Positions 28,501 through 33,905 of a DNA stretch of 64,000 bases are shown here, one piece after another. How positions within the stretch are numbered: position 1 is the first letter of the stretch; each line of letters begins with the position of its first letter. The notes under the pieces were generated by a model. The model worked only from the letters and a program-made list of their open reading frames with translations. It had not been told where the DNA came from and searched no databases. The stretch covers positions 1 to 64,000 of the forward strand of contig JANTGM010000009.1 of NCBI GenBank assembly GCA_024762925.1, read 5' to 3'. The position numbers and the translations under genes are program-made. This DNA comes from Kofleriaceae bacterium (GTDB taxonomy: Bacteria; Myxococcota_A; Polyangia; Haliangiales; Haliangiaceae).

Positions 28501-29261
28501 GCTGGGGCGACAACTCCTTCGGGCAACTGGGTGCGGGCCTACAAGCCGATCCCATTCAGCGCAACGACGCTGTTGATGTTGGTGGTCCAGTGACAGCCAT
28601 TGCTGCCGGTGACTATCACACTTGTGCACTTCTCGATTCCGGCGAAGTTGTGTGTTGGGGGCTTGGCTCCTTCGGCCGGTTGGGCTACGGAAATAGCAAC
28701 GCAGTCGGCCTATTGAAGACCCCTGCGGACGCAGGCGCCGTCTCTTTGGGCGCCAGCGCAATTGCTTTGGCAGCCGGCGCAAACCACACATGCGCTTTGC
28801 TTGTTGGAGGCGAGCTTCGCTGCTGGGGGCGGGCGCTCTTTGGTGCGATCGGAACGGGCGTTCCAGGCAATGTTGGAGACGATGAAGTGCCAACGGCTGT
28901 TGCGCCAGTTGTGCTAGACGCAGCGCCAATCACGGTCACCGCTGGTAGCTCGCACACATGTGTAGCCTTTGCTGACGGTGAGGTGCAGTGCTTTGGGCTT
29001 GCGGCACAGGGGCAGCTTGGCTACGGAAACAAACTGAACATTGGTGACAATGAAGCTCCCAATCTTGCGGGCTTTGTTGATGTTGGCGGGCGGGTGCGTG
29101 AAATCGACGCCGGAGCCTTTCACACCTGTGTCGTCACGGACGTTTCCGAGGTGCGATGTTGGGGCAATGGAAGTCTTGGCCAACTTGGTTACGGTACGAC
29201 CTTCAATGTAGGCGATACGGAGTCTCCAGCTGATGTCGATGTCGTAAGGCTCGCGCCTTAA
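19599..29261 (+). CDS. Giant mosaic lipoprotein: EGF-like, RCC1 propellers and subtilisin-type protease
   Basis: 3220 aa, with a signal ending LTSAC (Cys18). Order: ZU5-like region (about 33-140); Cys-rich NCGSCG/NCGGCG modules; EGF-like modules 1-11 (to about 741) with a Gly/Asp/Tyr repeat inserted at 304-366; RCC1 propeller 1 (about 745-1135, seven HTCAL...CWG blades); EGF 12-16; PPC-like domain (about 1398-1514); S8 propeptide and protease (Asp1656, His1708, Asn1809, Ser1891 in GTSMASPH); a BACON/Ig-like domain (about 1964-2058); EGF 17-20; a LamG-like segment (about 2234-2418); EGF 21-30; RCC1 propeller 2 (about 2831-3220, seven blades). Most EGF modules carry the calcium-binding DxDEC start. 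Probably a surface adhesin-protease for prey, kin or substrate contact (inference). Confidence 0.93.
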   Translation: MGWRIFLAVAWFGLTSACNVTTGAPDAGDAPMSISEAIGPNGGELRLAGARVQLPVGALSSELVLTLRRGLAVPEGQEAVSEVFVIEPEGLILDVPAVVEVVVAGDDVALFTVDALGSKNLNAETREAGLEAELGTLGVIFGGKKNPCGQLLQDDANNCGSCGRSCNNNSGIVSCREGSCEIRCNNGHGDCDADADTGCEIDLRDDVDNCGGCGVVCSEDAICERQGNRSFCACIEGFAGDGINCEKLPDCLTGHRRVEEACVDIDECAEGLDSCGDSAICDNTVGAFSCSCPDGFEPLLGTSGYGDGDGGYGGGDGGGGYGGGDGGYGGGDGGYGGYGGGDGGGGYGGGDGGYGGGDGGYGGGDGNGPKFECVDTDECAIGANNCSSDAACQNISGGFLCSCKPGFEGDGVDCLDIDECHLGTDSCATDAICTNTLGSFTCECKSGYVGDGSFCQEVDECAGNVAGCDEHATCENTPGAFICSCVAGYEGNGNTCLDVDECAQGIDTCDSNAQCINRDGGFDCTCEPGYEGDGQSCTDVDECATKVAQCSPDAHCENVSGSFACECDSGFRGNGFACDDVDECFEESDTCADDATCSNRSGGFDCECNAGFIGDGFACQDVDECQGDNLCAENASCENTAGGYQCQCNPGFSGNGETCDDIDECQEVGVCGAFGVCENVIGSFGCACELGFERVGELCVDIDECLTEECGEHGHCENSPGSFSCQCDEGFVGDGITCNDAAERVILVKAGGAHTCALFDNKMVRCWGWGIYGELGYGNTDDIGVTNEPADSPYVQLGVAARDLDLGVTHTCAILEDDTLRCWGRNFYGSLGLGNTNDIGDTELPNSSVLALGGKRVAQVAGGGEHTCALDFEGNVFCWGLGIDGQLGNGNVTPVGDDEDPLFSGSVNLLGSATQVVAGRDHSCALLEDGTVQCWGRGEHNPTGYGHTENIGDDELPVDAGAVDVGGTVLQLTAGWYHTCALLDDASVRCWGYGNLGALGYANRDSVGDDELPADVGTVDVGGPVKQVVAGTYHTCALLENGNVRCWGYGGDGQLGYGNTNTIGDNEHPFEAGDVDVGGRVTQLTAGSFHTCALLDRGTVRCWGSREHGQLCYQGSENVGDDERPARMGDCPILAAVCPGGFRLGEDGVTCMDVDECELGVDACSAQATCSNTEGRYECECHAGYEGDGFECEDVDECGDETDDCADFATCTNTDGGFSCACSEGYFGDGVSCGGACATSNDECDENAECTDGDGTYSCECLPGFVGDGFLCADIDECALDLDTCDVNAGCVNTPGAYECVCLETFVGTGETCACEDGYEDVGGACADINECSRGLDDCANDELCLNTDGGFECIGAGENPEDPEEPLVCPDGYVLTGASAPGVSQGTIDGFASVTMEQGANDAIATAQRIVGPTTVRGAADADSDAIDIYRVRLLAGQGASLFISADGVHNDLELHLHDLQGEPVQGSSGGAIRSLSTSRFESVVAEASGTYLVVVQASAGTSSYSLVIGEPLGASAALGNMAEPEFVPGEVIVRFDPRANMAHSIATVAQSMGTKQASGQNGGMTLMRRAAGRVATMATDPSSGLNIPNDAVAMAKTWSRRSDVLSASPNYLYKASAVPNDEHFERQWNYPAIRLPQAWDNVPDASAITVAVIDTGVILNHPDLDDVLVPGFDFIRDPSRARDGDGIDPDADDVGDSASPGASSYHGTHVAGTVSAETNNGIGVAGVAQGARIMPLRALGAGGGSSYDIMQSVRFAAGLPNDSGTVPDRRADVINMSLGGPGRDPAFEALIAEVRALGVVVVAAAGNSSSSVLAYPASYEGVISVSATDVENALSYYSNFGGAIDVAAPGGDVRVDLNGDGEGDGILSTLGADTSSGIAPIYKHYQGTSMASPHMAGVVALMRAANIELGPSDIDALLASGLITTDLGAAGRDDSFGHGLINAEAAVLRAQEFVAGAPPSEQPSLIAEPSAMSFLDPAETSQSLVVRNSGEGAIVIDAPTVDAPWLRFGAVEIIDDVHSYPVVIDRAGLEVGSYSATITVTSSANTASVPVVMEVAAPQCIDVDECELNLDDCANPEQNGDCRNLPGTFECFCFEGYEGDGKTCSDVDECEAGTDNCSDFAVCTNADPGFTCECLPGFEGDGIVCSPPNECELGFDNCDEDATCTDTFEGFECSCNDGYAGDGVECEDIDECEDGSHACDANAFCTNTIGAYECTCSPHFSGTGAGCIPDDGCLSLENFEADWPNATWREPHGLAVGGIVAASSARTGKVGLTQLDGSALHTPTALGESQDALGAWIRLGDVGAIASLVFGSSDEGGSFLQADGSGALGLYRWTRSGEPALINEVIAPLPIGEWLYLDVFFHGDGDVTASLFGPDGASTVAGLSGSVGELSTGNAGLESNGGADLDGVVACAFLPLVDECELGLDECDENATCNDLLGGYECVCNASFVGDGFTCEDENECETGNNSCSANAICTNTIGAYVCACAEGFEGDGLICTDVNECERGTFSCDDNATCVNTLGAYECACNAGYEGDGKTCSDIDECAIGTDTCADDAECINIPGSYDCSCLEGFEGNGFVCDDVDECALGLDSCHDAATCFNAEGSYTCECNGGWDGDGFECFDIDECGLGTDTCDPLAECSNSQGFFTCVCPDGFTGDGFSCIDVDECSAGLDNCDSNADCDNTAGEFTCTCKQGFQGNGFSCADVDECALGTDTCSDDAICLNTDGGFACECAPGFEGTGFVCNDIDECALGTDTCSERALCTNTIGAFACDCRQGFEGDGFTCLDVDECATGTFDCPLNSSCSNTAGGFDCNCRRGYDLDDAGVCVDIAIKAQSIGAGDAHTCALMNEGVVKCWGSGSNGRTGHGNTQNIGDDEIAGDAPIVNIAEEEVVQLAVGGAHNCVLLDDGTIRCWGLGQHGRLGHADSEDVGDDEVPADVGKVPMPASAVELALGQKHSCALLEGGVVSCWGDNSFGQLGAGLQADPIQRNDAVDVGGPVTAIAAGDYHTCALLDSGEVVCWGLGSFGRLGYGNSNAVGLLKTPADAGAVSLGASAIALAAGANHTCALLVGGELRCWGRALFGAIGTGVPGNVGDDEVPTAVAPVVLDAAPITVTAGSSHTCVAFADGEVQCFGLAAQGQLGYGNKLNIGDNEAPNLAGFVDVGGRVREIDAGAFHTCVVTDVSEVRCWGNGSLGQLGYGTTFNVGDTESPADVDVVRLAP
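20508..20697 (+). repeat. In-frame minisatellite coding for GGYGGGD units
   Basis: About 190 bases of near-perfect repeats of a 21-base unit (GGCGGTTATGGCGGTGGCGA plus T) and shorter derivatives, all multiples of three. They encode Gly/Asp/Tyr only and sit inside the loop between the fifth and sixth Cys of the second EGF-like module. Repeat number is expected to vary by slippage without breaking the frame. Confidence 0.9.
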
Positions 29262-29307
29262 GAGGCCTGCAAACACAAAGCGGCAATTGTGATACACCGT
29301 TGCAGCA

Positions 29308-29769
29308 TTGGCGCTACGAACGATCAAGGGATTTCACGAAGACGAGATAGGCGATTGTGTCGTAGAGCTTTCCTGTGGCCACCAACAGCATCTCCGCCAC
29401 AAGCCTCCCTTTGAGGAGCGCATCGCCGTGACAACAGAGGTTGGTCGTCAGGCCCTTGTCGGAGAAGAACTCGACTGTCTTCTGTGCGACATGCCTACAT
29501 TTCCGGATGGACTATTCGCGTACAAGGCGACCAAGACGTTTGATGAGACGAGTGTCCCGAAAGGGCTCTTGAGCAACCACGCAACCAAGACCGGGACATG
29601 GGCTCGCATCGTCGTAGAGAAAGGCCGTTTGCTCTACACAATTGGCCAAGTGAGCTGGGTCTTGCGTCCTGGTGTGGATGGCATTGTTGAGCCAACCGTA
29701 CTGCACAAGGTTGCGCCACAAGGTGCGGTTCGCTTTCATGTTGAGTTCCTAAAAGCCAAAGAGCCATGA
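29308..29769 (+). CDS. DUF3565-DUF1971 fusion protein (tellurite-resistance-related)
   Basis: 153 aa. The N-terminal half (IKGFHEDE...ELSCGHQQHLRHKPPF...LDCLLCD) is a DUF3565 zinc-ribbon-like domain. The second half (PDGLFAYKATKTFDETSVPKGLLSNHATKTGTW to GIVEPTVLHKV...VRFHVEFL) is a DUF1971 cupin-like domain, often noted beside tehB. Both domains start close to their usual limits, forcing the TTG start at 29308. It is 46 bases behind the giant gene and has its own strong terminator. Biochemical role unknown. Confidence 0.85.
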   Translation: MALRTIKGFHEDEIGDCVVELSCGHQQHLRHKPPFEERIAVTTEVGRQALVGEELDCLLCDMPTFPDGLFAYKATKTFDETSVPKGLLSNHATKTGTWARIVVEKGRLLYTIGQVSWVLRPGVDGIVEPTVLHKVAPQGAVRFHVEFLKAKEP

Positions 29770-29772
29770 TGT

Positions 29773-29797
29773 CAACTTCACTGAAGTTGGTGTTTTT
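29773..29797 (+). terminator. Rho-independent terminator
   Basis: CAACTTC and GAAGTTG form a 7-bp stem with a three-base loop, followed at once by GTGTTTTTCTT. It begins 4 bases after the stop codon of the DUF3565-DUF1971 gene. Confidence 0.85.
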
Positions 29798-29842
29798 CTT
29801 ATGTCTCTTCGGTCGGATAGCCTTGTCGTAACGTCCGCATTG

Positions 29843-29880
29843 CGCACTAGACTGGGATCCAGAGGCATAGAACGCCCTAG
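29843..29880 (+). repeat. Family A repeat fragment (GGATCC module)
   Basis: GCACTAGACTGGGATCCAGA followed by GGCATAGAACGCCCTAG matches the complement of about 68-102 almost base for base, and the start of the copy at 10803. The fragment touches the stop codon of the thioredoxin-like gene. Confidence 0.6.
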
Positions 29881-30293
29881 TTCCTAGGCGGATAGACCTG
29901 CTCCTTGGTCCATTGCAGAAATCGAAGGAACATTGTCTTTGGGACCGAGCCTTTCAGCACGCGAAATCCTTTGCCATCTCGGCCCACGGCAACAACCGCA
30001 GGGATTGCGCGCACCCCCATGCGATGTGCGTATCTTTTGCCAGCAGTGGAGTCATAATCAAAGCGGCGAAACTCGACGGTCTCCAATGCTGCCTTCACTT
30101 CATCGTCGGAGAGAACGTTGGCTTCAAAGTGCTTACATGGGCCGCACCAGTCAGCGTAGAACTCAACAATTAGCACCTTCTTGGACGCATTCGCGTCATT
30201 GACGGCTGCATCCCATGACGTGCCCCCACAGGAAATGAGCATGCTGAGAGCAACAAGCAGAACCTGCCACCCGCGTCGATGCACCGTGATCAT
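29877..30293 (-). CDS. Thioredoxin-family lipoprotein
   Basis: 138 aa. Lipoprotein signal (LISC, Cys22) followed by a thioredoxin fold with active site WCGPC in VEFYADWCGPCKHFEANVL, and cis-Pro in RAIPAVV. Similar in build to DsbD C-terminal or thiol-disulfide carrier domains. Expected to be a periplasmic, membrane-anchored oxidoreductase. Divergent from the CDP-alcohol phosphatidyltransferase gene. Confidence 0.88.
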   Translation of the reverse strand: MITVHRRGWQVLLVALSMLISCGGTSWDAAVNDANASKKVLIVEFYADWCGPCKHFEANVLSDDEVKAALETVEFRRFDYDSTAGKRYAHRMGVRAIPAVVAVGRDGKGFRVLKGSVPKTMFLRFLQWTKEQVYPPRN

Positions 30294-30365
30294 ACTGGCA
30301 GCATAGCAGGCATGAGGGGGCGGGAGGCGAGGCTGCGATCCATGTGGCAGTATCTTGGTGCTCTA

Positions 30366-31058
30366 ATGAAGTCCCTACGCTATCTAGTGCCCACAAGCAT
30401 CACAGCATTGGCGCTGGCTTGCGGAGTTTGGGCGGCAGTCTATGGAGCACAGGGCAAGCCCGTTGAGGGAAGTTGGTTTGTTCTCTATGCAACGATTCTC
30501 GATCGTATGGATGGCCTTGCAGCGAGGGCACTCAACGCGACGAGCAAGTTTGGTGTATGGCTCGACTCTTCCTCAGACTTTGTCGCATTTGGTGTGGCGC
30601 CAGCTTTCTTGTTTCTCGGCGCTAGTCCCAGCGGCTTGCAGCCAATCCTGATCGTTCCAATGGCGGTCTACATTCTCGGTTGTGCTATTCGCTTGGTTCG
30701 GTTTTCGTTGCAAGAGGCGGCAAAGGAGTTTCGCGGTGTGCCAAGCACGCTCGCCGGAGGTGTGTATGCAGCTGGCATCAATTCGGGCTACAGCAATGGC
30801 TATGTCGACTCGCAGGCTCTGTGGATCTACGGTGCCGTCCTCGTTGCTTTCGGCTTGGCAATGAACACGCCGTGGATTCGATACGGTAAAGTTGGTGGCC
30901 TGTCCACGAGGTGGCTCAACTACTTCGGCGTGAGCGTCGTGGCAACCTGTGCGGTCTTCATCTTGATTGGCATCCTGCCAGAGTTTGTCTTTGGAGCGTC
31001 GTTTCTCGTGATGCTCACGGCGCCGCTAATCTCCCGCTACGAACGAACCAGTACCTGA
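30366..31058 (+). CDS. pssA: CDP-alcohol phosphatidyltransferase, probably phosphatidylserine synthase
   Basis: 230 aa, multi-pass membrane protein. The CDP-OH-P signature DG(2)AR(8)G(3)D(3)D is complete: DGLAARALNATSKFGVWLDSSSD (about residues 48-70) supplies the metal-binding Asp residues. Length and the following hydrophobic pattern resemble PssA-type serine transferases more than PgsA, but the alcohol substrate is not certain. Start chosen at ATG 30366; in-frame ATG 30342 is an alternative. Confidence 0.82.
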   Translation: MKSLRYLVPTSITALALACGVWAAVYGAQGKPVEGSWFVLYATILDRMDGLAARALNATSKFGVWLDSSSDFVAFGVAPAFLFLGASPSGLQPILIVPMAVYILGCAIRLVRFSLQEAAKEFRGVPSTLAGGVYAAGINSGYSNGYVDSQALWIYGAVLVAFGLAMNTPWIRYGKVGGLSTRWLNYFGVSVVATCAVFILIGILPEFVFGASFLVMLTAPLISRYERTST

Positions 31059-31075
31059 TTAACGGAGATAGGAAA

Positions 31076-31091
31076 CGCGCTACGTAGCGCG
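31076..31091. terminator. Palindrome between convergent genes
   Basis: CGCGCTACGTAGCGCG is a perfect 16-base palindrome that contains the stop codon of the minus-strand gene and lies 18 bases beyond the stop of the plus-strand gene. It could form a short hairpin in either transcript. There is no U-tract. Confidence 0.35.
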
Positions 31092-31775
31092 CGAGAAGAA
31101 GAGCGCGTTTTGGTAATCAGCTTCAGGAAATTCGATGTCCTGCCACGTAACCTCCTCGCAGCGACTCTCGCCGTACACGTGTTCGAGCACGGCCAAGAAT
31201 TCTTCGTTCTCATCGATCGACCAAACTCCAAGAACGCCACCTGGACGGAGATGCTTGGAAACCACAGTCTGGCCCTCTGTGGTGTAGAAGGGGGCGCTAT
31301 CTTCCGAAAGCCGAGCATCGGGCGCGTGGTCTACATCGACGAGAATCAGATCAAAGAGTTCCGTGGGTGGGGCCAGAAGGGTCTTGTACACGTCCTTTTG
31401 CGCAATGCTGATGCGATCGTCGTATCGGAACTGTTCTGAGAGCGGAAGCTTGCCCTCGTTCATCCAGTCGATGATGAACGTCATCTTCTCTGCAATGTGA
31501 ACACTCGCGATTCGCGGGTCGCCAAGCAGCGCCTGCGCTGTGTATCCTAGGCCCAATCCTCCGACAAGCGCGTTCAATGGGGCGGTGCCAGTGTGCTGGG
31601 CAAGCGCACTCGTCGCCAGCGCGCGTTCGGAAATCGGTGATAGGCTCGTCATCAAGACTTCGTCGCCAATGAGGATTTCAAAGACGCTCTTTTCAACCCC
31701 GAGTACGTCGCGCGTTCCAAGATAGATGGTGCCGATTTCGGTCTCGGCTACCTCAAGGATACTCAGCTCGGCCAC
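31080..31775 (-). CDS. Spermidine synthase-like methyltransferase-fold protein
   Basis: 231 aa from GTG 31775, chosen because the longer frame overlaps the upstream gene. Contains the Rossmann-type segment NALVGGLGLGYTAQALLGDP, then VHIAEK, and FDLILVDVDHAPD, as in spermine/spermidine synthases and related stand-alone homologues. The C-terminal GGVLGVWS is also typical. Whether it makes polyamines is unclear. It is 5 bases behind the HesB-rhodanese gene, so probably co-transcribed. Confidence 0.75.
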   Translation of the reverse strand: MAELSILEVAETEIGTIYLGTRDVLGVEKSVFEILIGDEVLMTSLSPISERALATSALAQHTGTAPLNALVGGLGLGYTAQALLGDPRIASVHIAEKMTFIIDWMNEGKLPLSEQFRYDDRISIAQKDVYKTLLAPPTELFDLILVDVDHAPDARLSEDSAPFYTTEGQTVVSKHLRPGGVLGVWSIDENEEFLAVLEHVYGESRCEEVTWQDIEFPEADYQNALFFSRAT

Positions 31776-31780
31776 AAGGC

Positions 31781-32401
31781 CTAATACCTGGGAATCGAGG
31801 CGTCCACAAGCTGGGACCACGCTTCGATGCCGCCATCAAGGTTGTAGAGCTTTGTGAAGCCAAGGCTTAGAAAGTGTGAGGCAGCTGCTCGACTGCGGAT
31901 GCCATGATGACAGTAGAATGCGATGGGTGTGGCTCTGTCGAGGCCGGCAATCGTAGCGCTTGCCTGCTCATCGAGAAGGAGCGATGATGAGAGCTTTGCG
32001 ATCTCTCGCTCCCAAGTGGTTCTCACATCGACGAGCAGTTCGATGACCCCGGATTCGAGAAGCTCTTTTAGGTCAGGGGCTGCAACCTCAGTAATCTTTG
32101 CGGGCGCGTTGGGGTTGTCGATCCGAAATCCTGAGCTGCCAGGATGCTCTACAAAGTCTATGTGAATGCCTTCTGCTTGCAGCGAGCTTTCGGGGTCTAA
32201 AGAGATTGCCACACCGCTGATCTGTGTGAGCGGGTTGCCAGAGATCGCCGGGCCAATTTCTAACGCGTGTTCAAAACTCGGGCTAATGGTTAGGTGAACG
32301 ACTTCGCCACTCTCGTCGATGGCATTGCGCAACGCTTCGGCTGCCTTGTCGGATATTGTAATGGTTGGGTGCATGGTGTCTAGTTCATGGGCATTGGTCA
32401 T
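31781..32401 (-). CDS. HesB/IscA-like domain fused to rhodanese
   Basis: 206 aa. Residues about 10-100 (TISDKAAEALRNAI... and GFRIDNPNAP) have the A-type Fe-S carrier fold, but the three cluster-ligand cysteines of IscA are absent. Residues about 105-206 form a rhodanese domain with active-site loop CHHGIRSR (Cys near 165). A sulfur carrier/sulfurtransferase role is likely; Fe-S binding by the first domain is unlikely. ATG 32374 is an alternative start. Confidence 0.82.
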   Translation of the reverse strand: MTNAHELDTMHPTITISDKAAEALRNAIDESGEVVHLTISPSFEHALEIGPAISGNPLTQISGVAISLDPESSLQAEGIHIDFVEHPGSSGFRIDNPNAPAKITEVAAPDLKELLESGVIELLVDVRTTWEREIAKLSSSLLLDEQASATIAGLDRATPIAFYCHHGIRSRAAASHFLSLGFTKLYNLDGGIEAWSQLVDASIPRY

Positions 32402-32646
32402 CAGAAACTAAGAGAGTTCGTTTGCAGGCAAGGCGCAAGTGACCTGTGACCAACGATGAGCAAAGCGGCCGGCGAGTGAAGAATCGAGTTTGCTAAGATG
32501 AGGCATAGTTCCAACGATGAACAAAGAGGATAGTGCTTTCTAAAAAAAACGCCATCCCCTGTTCGCACTAGCGGGGGAGGTTGACCTCGTGCATGCTCAT
32601 GAGAACGTCAGGAAGAATTCAATGCGAGAGCTCATAGGATGTCGTC
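32402..32646. other. Intergenic region with poly-A/T tract and repeat-like sequence
   Basis: Contains two CAACGATGA(G/A)CAAAG blocks (32452 and 32513), weakly like the start of family A, and an eight-base A tract at 32543-32550. On the minus strand a CCCC...GGGG stem precedes the corresponding T-tract, so it could be a leader terminator for the HesB-rhodanese gene. Evidence is thin. Confidence 0.3.
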
Positions 32647-32826
32647 ATGGATGATCTTGCAATGGTGCAGTGCCCGTATTGCTATGAACCGATCGAACTC
32701 TACGTCGACCCTGAAACGCAGGGGAGCTACGTGGAGGACTGCGCGATTTGTTGCAGGCCCTGGCGTGTCTTCGTCTCTCGTGATGAGGATGGTCGACTGG
32801 AGGTACAGGTTTGCCGCGATCAGTAA
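32647..32826 (+). CDS. CPXCG-type cysteine-rich small protein
   Basis: 59 aa ([20 protein letters not shown]...). Two cysteine pairs, CPYC near the N-terminus and CAICCRPW in the middle, flank an acidic segment ([13 protein letters not shown]). This matches the Cys_rich_CPXG family of small zinc-ribbon-like proteins, found alone in many proteobacteria and of unknown function. The first pair is CPYC followed by Y instead of the usual CPxCG. Upstream TAGGA may serve as ribosome binding site. Confidence 0.8.
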   Translation: MDDLAMVQCPYCYEPIELYVDPETQGSYVEDCAICCRPWRVFVSRDEDGRLEVQVCRDQ

Positions 32827-32848
32827 TGGGCAGGGGCTACGCTTTGGT

Positions 32849-33046
32849 GTGCGCTTGCTCATCCTACTCTCGGTTGTCGGAGGGGGCGTTATCGGTAAGT
32901 GTGCAGTGAAGGTTCCCGATGCCGGTAATTCGCGATTGGCAAGGACGACCACACACGCTTCATTGGCGCATCTTGGACAAGTAGCACCGGAGCCCAAGTC
33001 GCAACGCTACTCGTCCGCGGGTGGCTGGGTTGACGGAAGGCGTTGA
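32849..33046 (+). CDS. Possible small secreted protein
   Basis: 65 codons from GTG 32849: basic-hydrophobic N-terminus (MRLLILLSVVGGGVIGKC) followed by a polar tail. It overlaps nothing and starts 22 bases behind the Cys-rich gene, but no homologue is recognised and the -1 residue before Cys is Lys, which argues against a lipoprotein. The remaining 330-base interval shows nothing else. Confidence 0.25.
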   Translation: MRLLILLSVVGGGVIGKCAVKVPDAGNSRLARTTTHASLAHLGQVAPEPKSQRYSSAGGWVDGRR

Positions 33047-33158
33047 AGTTCACCTTACTTCATGGTTAGCCGTTTGCCACCCATGCAACGATTCAGTGAG
33101 AGCCGCATCGAACAGTCTGGCCAGAACGATCCCAGAACAATCTGATAAAGTGCCCGCG

Positions 33159-33905
33159 ATGATTTTTCGATTGACCTGCGCGCTTGCGCTAACTGTTGCG
33201 ACCGTATCTCTAACCCAAGTCGTAGCAGTTCGCGACGCCAAGGCCTGAGGACTCTCTCCCCCTGTTGGTCCAACGGGGTTGCCCTATGAATGCGATGGAG
33301 ACTCTGGCTCAAAGTCTTGGCGCGCGGGTGTCAGCGGTGGCGCGTTCTCAACAACGATCGTTTTCGAGGGAGAGCAGAACGTCGACATCAAGCAGGCCAG
33401 TGTCAGTGCCACGCTCGGCTACCAGGTGTCAACGCGGTGGGGCCTTGTCGGTTCGGCCGGAGGAATCCTTGGAGGCACGGTAAATCACGGGACAGAAGGT
33501 GACATTGGCTCAGGCCTTGTCGCTTCTGTGAGTGGCACGTATCTGGCTCTGTACGAGTCTGCGAAGCTTCCCTTCATTCTTGGGAGCCTAACCATTGGTC
33601 ACTCGAGAACGACGGCCGTTTCCGACGATGCCATGCGTCACGATTGGATTGCCTACGATGTGCGCGCCGGAGTCATGGTGGGCAAGACAATCGGTGATCG
33701 ATTCGTTCCCTTTGCCAGTGCACGCGCCTTTGGTGGCCCTGTGGATTGGAAGCTCGGTGGCGAGGATGTCATTGGGAGCGACAAGTATCACTACACCGTT
33801 GGTCTTGGTGCGACGTACCGAATTCCTGGCAAGGTCGACTTCTTCGCTGAAGTACTGGGCCTAGGCGAGAACAGCGTGAGTCTTGGTGGTAGCGTCGCGT
33901 TCTAG
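33159..33905 (+). CDS. Outer-membrane beta-barrel protein with in-frame TGA (possible selenocysteine)
   Basis: Reading from ATG 33159, 29 codons give a good signal peptide (MIFRLTCALALTVATVSLTQ then VVAVRDAKA). Then TGA (33246-33248) interrupts the frame, and 218 further codons in the same frame encode a typical barrel (alternating hydrophobic strands, glycine-rich turns, final Phe in GGSVAF). Both halves need each other: the barrel has no other signal or ATG start (nearest is TTG 33279). A bulged hairpin follows the TGA at the distance seen in bacterial SECIS elements. Alternatives are a nonsense mutation or sequencing error. Ends in a CTAG shared with the convergent kinase gene. Confidence 0.65.
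33246..33278 (+). promoter_or_regulatory. SECIS-like hairpin after in-frame TGA
   Basis: CCCC (33259-33262), a bulged T (33263), GTTG/CAAC and GGGG (33275-33278) build an 8-bp stem with loop GTC; opening one pair gives loop GGTCC over three pairs and a bulged U. Counting from the U of UGA, loop G23 and U24 fall at the same positions as in E. coli fdhF, and the bulged U is at 18 rather than 17. Structure is read by eye, not folded by computer. Confidence 0.45.
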
